From contig JBAQYG010000030.1 in NCBI GenBank assembly GCA_049299915.1, forward strand, positions 1 to 10,216: DNA of 10,216 nt, read 5' to 3'. The notes beneath the pieces were generated by a model. The model worked only from the letters and a program-made list of their open reading frames with translations. It was not told where the DNA came from and ran no database searches. The position numbers and the translations under genes are program-made. Below are positions 7,701 through 10,216 of this stretch, piece after piece (position 1 is the stretch's first letter; each line of letters begins with the position of its first letter). The stretch comes from JAVHQB01 sp049299915. GTDB taxonomy: Bacteria > Patescibacteriota > Minisyncoccia > UBA6257 > JAVHQB01.

Positions 7701-8464
7701 TTTAAAGCGCTTTCACCAGTAGCTTTGGCTAAACGAATTTTCAATAGTCTCTTAACTTCTTCTAAATCAATTTCTTTTAAAAGATTAAAGATAGGAGTGC
7801 TACCAGTGGAAGCTTCAAATATTTGACCGTATTTCTTTGATAAATTATAGTATTGAGCTTCCGAAAGAACGGCTTTAACTTCTATGCTTTTGGCTTCATT
7901 TTTGGCTGAGTTATAGGAATCCAAAAGAGATTGTTTTTCTGTGCTATCAACGGCTTTAAGTTTACTTTTGTATTCTTTATCAATATCTAAAAGCACTTGT
8001 TTTTTAGCCTCTTCGTCTATCTTGGTAATAATATAGGCCGTATAATAAACCACTTTTTCAATTTGGGGTAAAGGAATATCCAAAACTAACCCAATACGAG
8101 AAGGTAAATTTCTTAAAAACCAAATATGGGCTACAGGAACGGCTAAACCAATGTGTCCCATTCTTTCGCGTCTTACAATAGATTTAGTGACCTCTACTCC
8201 GCATTTATCACATACAATCCCCTTGTAGCGCATTCTTTTATATTTGCCGCAAGCGCATTCATAATCTTTGGCTGGTCCAAAAATTCTTTCAGAAAACAAG
8301 CCATCTTTTTCTGGTTTCTGGGTACGATAATTGATCGTATCAGGTTTAATAACTTCTCCGTGAGACCAACCCTTAATTTCTTCAGGGGAAGCCAACCTTA
8401 TTCTAAGAGCGTTGAAATTATAGTTACTAGTACTAGTATTATAATTATTGAATTCTAATTCCAT
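4787..8464 (-). CDS. rpoC: DNA-directed RNA polymerase subunit beta'
   Basis: Complete beta' subunit, 1225 residues, compact for the family. The N-terminal zinc finger has Cys70, Cys72, Cys85 and Cys88. A Lys/Glu-rich segment around 150-200 follows, of the kind I associate with Patescibacteria. The catalytic centre NADFDGDQMAVH at 500-511 keeps the three Mg-binding Asp (502, 504, 506). The second zinc site is intact: Cys835 in EEDCHT, and Cys905, Cys912 and Cys915 in TCKSHVGVCQKCYG. The bridge helix is around 788-825 and the trigger loop around 938-956 (GEPGTQLTLKNFHSGG, catalytic His953). Several normally invariant positions differ in the rudder, bridge helix and trigger loop (see findings). 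The start ATG gives the standard N-terminal LRIRLASPEEI alignment; the 20 bases before it contain no Shine-Dalgarno. It lies 31 bases after rpoB, as in the usual rpoBC operon, and ends just before a terminator hairpin. Confidence 0.98.
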   Translation of the reverse strand: MELEFNNYNTSTSNYNFNALRIRLASPEEIKGWSHGEVIKPDTINYRTQKPEKDGLFSERIFGPAKDYECACGKYKRMRYKGIVCDKCGVEVTKSIVRRERMGHIGLAVPVAHIWFLRNLPSRIGLVLDIPLPQIEKVVYYTAYIITKIDEEAKKQVLLDIDKEYKSKLKAVDSTEKQSLLDSYNSAKNEAKSIEVKAVLSEAQYYNLSKKYGQIFEASTGSTPIFNLLKEIDLEEVKRLLKIRLAKATGESALKINRRLKLMEQFINSKSRPEWMFLTNLPVLPPDLRPMVQLDGGRYASYDLNDLYRRVINRNNRLKKLMELKAPEVIIRNEKRMLQEAVDALLDNGMRRNSGSALQQSQHRPLRSLADILKGKQGRFRQNLLGKRVDFSGRSVIVIGPELDIDECGIPKTMALEIFKPFVIKELKERGLVFSIKAAHKMIEDGTDQVWEILEEIIKNKLVLLNRAPTLHRLGIEAFKPTLVEGLAIRIPALVCEPFNADFDGDQMAVHLPLSCEAQNEAKTRMLSSLGLLKPANGAPAMHPRHEMVAGCFWLTQNIAGSKGEGLNFNDEKDVLMAQNYGQIDLRAKIKVRKIKGDSQYKSLAEATETTAGRIIFNQNLPEDYPFLNQELVSKDFSTITNALIEKYGVDLTAKLIKGIQTLGFEYATLAGLSWSMDSLHKVPEKQAIITATEEQVTSLGEQYNEGLLTKEEKERKEIILWTEATSKISKLVEKLFEPTESAYTMVASHARGDWNQIMQMMGMKGLVVNPAGDIIKLPIKTSYKEGLNALEYFLSTHASRKGQADTALHTADAGYLTRRLVDVAQSVVVREEDCHTDIFVEATKEYAEKLHESYYDLIYGRTLAADFKEGGISILAGEMITRETARIIEKLANPLLKIRTPLTCKSHVGVCQKCYGADLATNRLIERGEAVGVVAAQSIGEPGTQLTLKNFHSGGVARAVDITQGLPRVEEIIEARPPKGEVPIVEVEGIVDSIITDGPYHVIKVMPIVAKEKTTTKRGRISNRSAIQSNVKIDEFGNWDYYLAKELNLFVKKNDKVQPGQALSEGSLNPKVLHKIAGRHVVEEYLIQEIRAVYSLVNEAINDRHLEVIVRQMLSRVQITDAGESIFVPGEIIDKYRYLDAREELIQNKQKPPEAAQILTGITKVAENSSSFLASASFQKVAYTLIEAALEGKIDYLRGMKENVIIGRLIPAGTGYKTDIQAEV

Positions 8465-8495
8465 GACAAAAATTTAAAGAAGTTTTTGATATAGG

Positions 8496-10216
8496 TTAGG
8501 CTTCTTGAGTTGGGCTATTTTCTGACATGCCCGAAACATTATTAATTGTATCGACAGTAAGGGAAAGCGCTTTTAACTCAGCTGTGATTACGTTGAAAGC
8601 GGCTGGAATATGAGGGGGTTTAATTGCCTCTCCTTTAATAATAGATTCGTAAGCTGCTGCTCGACCGATTACATCGTCTGATTTAATAGTGAGCATTTCT
8701 TGTAATGTATAGGCCGCTCCGTAACCTTCTAAGGCCCAGACTTCCATTTCTCCGAATCTCTGTCCCCCCATATGAGCACGACCACCTAAGGGTTGTTGGG
8801 TAATAAGACTGTAAGGACCAATAGAACGCATATGGATTTTATCGGCAACCATATGGTCTAGCTTAAGCATATAAGCTTTACCTACGGTGACCTTATGATC
8901 AAAAGGTTCTCCAGTGTAACCATCATATAAAGTAACTTGGCCGGATTCTGGTAAATCAGCTTTATTTAACTCTTCTTTAATTTCTGTTTCAGTCGCTCCA
9001 TCAAAGGCTGGAGTAACGGCATGATAATGTAATTTATCTGCTGCCCAACCTAAATGAGTCTCTAGAATCTGCCCAATATTCATTCTAGAAGGAACTCCTA
9101 AGGAATTTAAAATAATATCTACAGGAGTACCGTCTTCTAAATAAGGCATATTTTCCACTGGTAAAATAATGGAGATGACTCCTTTATTTCCATGACGACC
9201 AGAAAGCTTATCCCCTATTCGTACCTTTCTTAATTCAGCTACTTCTACTTTGATTTGTTTTAATGTACCTACATCTAATTTATCGCCTTCGTCACGAGAT
9301 AAAATTCTAATATTAGTTACTCTTCCTCGACTACCATGTTTTAAAACCAAAGAAGTATCTTTGACATCACTAGCTTCTTCGCCGAAAATTGCTTTTAATA
9401 ATCTTTCTTCTGGGGTTAAATCTGTTTCTCCTTTATGAGAAATTTTACCGACTAAGATATCATTATCTTCGACTTCGGCACCGATACGAATAATTCCTTC
9501 TTCGTCTAGATTTTTAAGTTTATCTTCCGAGACATTAGGAATATCGGGCGTTGTCATTTCCGGGCCATTCTTAGTATCTCTTACATCTACAGCAAATTCT
9601 TGTAATTTAATTGAGGTGAAACGATCATCGGATAAAACTTTTTCAGAAATAATAACTGCATCTTCGTAGTTGTAACCTCTCCAGGGCATAAAGGCTACTG
9701 TTAAATTTTGCCCAATAGCTAGTGCCCCTTTTTCCATGGCAGCTCCATCCGCTAAAATATCACCCGCTTTTACCTTTGTCCCCTTTGCAATACTGGGTTT
9801 CTGCATTAAACAAGTAGACTTATTGGTAATCACGAAGCTAGACAAATTATAGGTATGTAATTCGTTCTTAGTATCTTTTATAATTATATGTTGACTATCT
9901 ATTTCTACTACTTCCCCATCATGATCAGAAACTAAAAGCTGACCAGAGTCTCTGGCTCCGATAGTTTCAAAACCTGTCATAACGAGGGGTGCTTCTGGCT
10001 TGATACAAGGAAGAGCCTGCTCTTGCATGTGGGCAGCCATAAGGGCACGACGAGCATCATCATGTTCAAGGAAAGGAATAAGATTGGCTGCTAAAGATAG
10101 AGTCTGTTGAGGAGAAACATCGACGAACTCGATTTCCTCTGCTTTGTATAAACCTGGTTCTGATTGATAACGTGTTTCTACCCAGTCTTCGGTTATTCTT
10201 CCAGAATCATCTAGCT
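8496..10216 (-). CDS. rpoB: DNA-directed RNA polymerase subunit beta (C-terminal 572 residues; 5' end outside window)
   Basis: C-terminal half of RpoB. The reading frame continues to the right edge; the ATG at 10038-10040 is an internal Met of the EHDDARRALM motif, not a start. Visible family signatures: VDVSPQQTLSLAANLIPFLEH, VAFMPWRGYNYEDAVIISEK, KISHKGETDLTPEERLLKAIFGE, GDKLSGRHGNKGVIS with the two catalytic-centre Lys, GVPSRMNIGQILETHLG with the Arg corresponding to E. coli Arg1106, and near the C-terminus GPYSLITQQPLGG, GGQRFGEMEVWALEGYGAAYTLQEML and KSDDVIGR, which form the clamp and switch regions. The C-terminal tail after the last conserved helix is short. The normally very conserved NRALMGANMQRQAVP reads RRALMAAHMQEQALP. 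The rifampicin-binding region proper lies outside the window. Followed by rpoC after 31 bases, with no terminator between. Confidence 0.98.
   Translation of the reverse strand, partial: LDDSGRITEDWVETRYQSEPGLYKAEEIEFVDVSPQQTLSLAANLIPFLEHDDARRALMAAHMQEQALPCIKPEAPLVMTGFETIGARDSGQLLVSDHDGEVVEIDSQHIIIKDTKNELHTYNLSSFVITNKSTCLMQKPSIAKGTKVKAGDILADGAAMEKGALAIGQNLTVAFMPWRGYNYEDAVIISEKVLSDDRFTSIKLQEFAVDVRDTKNGPEMTTPDIPNVSEDKLKNLDEEGIIRIGAEVEDNDILVGKISHKGETDLTPEERLLKAIFGEEASDVKDTSLVLKHGSRGRVTNIRILSRDEGDKLDVGTLKQIKVEVAELRKVRIGDKLSGRHGNKGVISIILPVENMPYLEDGTPVDIILNSLGVPSRMNIGQILETHLGWAADKLHYHAVTPAFDGATETEIKEELNKADLPESGQVTLYDGYTGEPFDHKVTVGKAYMLKLDHMVADKIHMRSIGPYSLITQQPLGGRAHMGGQRFGEMEVWALEGYGAAYTLQEMLTIKSDDVIGRAAAYESIIKGEAIKPPHIPAAFNVITAELKALSLTVDTINNVSGMSENSPTQEA

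Noticed and set aside
7593..8458. Two further plus-strand open frames (7593-7826 and 8153-8458)
   Set aside because: Both are fully inside rpoC on the opposite strand and show no start context or family signature.
9250..9438. Plus-strand open frame opposite rpoB
   Set aside because: Antisense to a conserved RpoB stretch; short and without motif.
10038..10040. ATG as a possible start of a separate short RpoB
   Set aside because: The frame stays open to the window edge and continues to match RpoB upstream (VDVSPQQTLSLAANLIPFLEH), so this Met is internal.
1..10216. Alternative genetic code (UGA as Gly or Trp), suspected from the absence of TGA stops
   Set aside because: All genes are full length with no in-frame TGA, and Trp and Gly use ordinary codons, so UGA is not used as a sense codon in this window.
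1..10216. CRISPR arrays, tRNA or rRNA genes, insertion sequences and attachment sites
   Set aside because: No repeated units, cloverleaf-like segments, transposase frames or terminal repeats were seen on either strand; almost every base is inside a conserved gene.

Overview
The window reads entirely from the minus strand. It is an AT-rich, tightly packed bacterial segment with eight protein genes and almost no intergenic DNA. In transcription order these are rpoB (5' end outside the window), rpoC, a terminator hairpin, then a SUF iron-sulfur cluster assembly block: sufC, sufB, a very short sufD-like gene, sufS, a sufU/iscU-type scaffold gene, and a second NifS/IscS-type cysteine desulfurase that runs off the left edge.

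The RNA polymerase sequences look most like Candidate Phyla Radiation (Patescibacteria) proteins, probably of a parcubacterial type. Examples are the RpoB stretch IHMRSIGPYSLITQQPLGG, the short RpoB C-terminus, and the compact 1225-residue RpoC with a Lys/Glu-rich segment after the N-terminal zinc finger. This placement rests on remembered family patterns, not on a search. All genes are open in the standard code, with TGG for Trp and no in-frame TGA, so the UGA-as-glycine lineages (Gracilibacteria, Absconditabacteria) are unlikely. All seven visible stop codons are TAA, and Shine-Dalgarno motifs are essentially absent.

Region 4787-10216 holds rpoB and rpoC, separated by 31 bases. Both keep the essential catalytic residues but carry several unusual substitutions in normally near-invariant active-centre elements: the RpoB NMQRQ motif and the RpoC rudder, bridge helix and trigger loop. 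Region 4715-4786 is the only intergenic gap of any size. It contains a perfect 11-bp hairpin with a U-rich tail, the likely rpoBC terminator, immediately before sufC.

Region 1-4714 is the SUF block, with genes abutting or overlapping by 1 to 50 bases. SufS takes sulfur from cysteine; SufU, with its three Cys and one Asp, is the expected sulfur acceptor; SufB, SufC and the SufD-like protein would form the ATP-driven assembly scaffold. The system looks reduced. The SufD-like protein is about a third of normal length, SufU lacks the usual SufU insertion, and SufB has lost one conserved His near its cluster-assembly site. No mobile element, CRISPR array or RNA gene was seen. I found no wholly new system; the interest lies in the streamlined SUF machinery and the divergent polymerase active centre.
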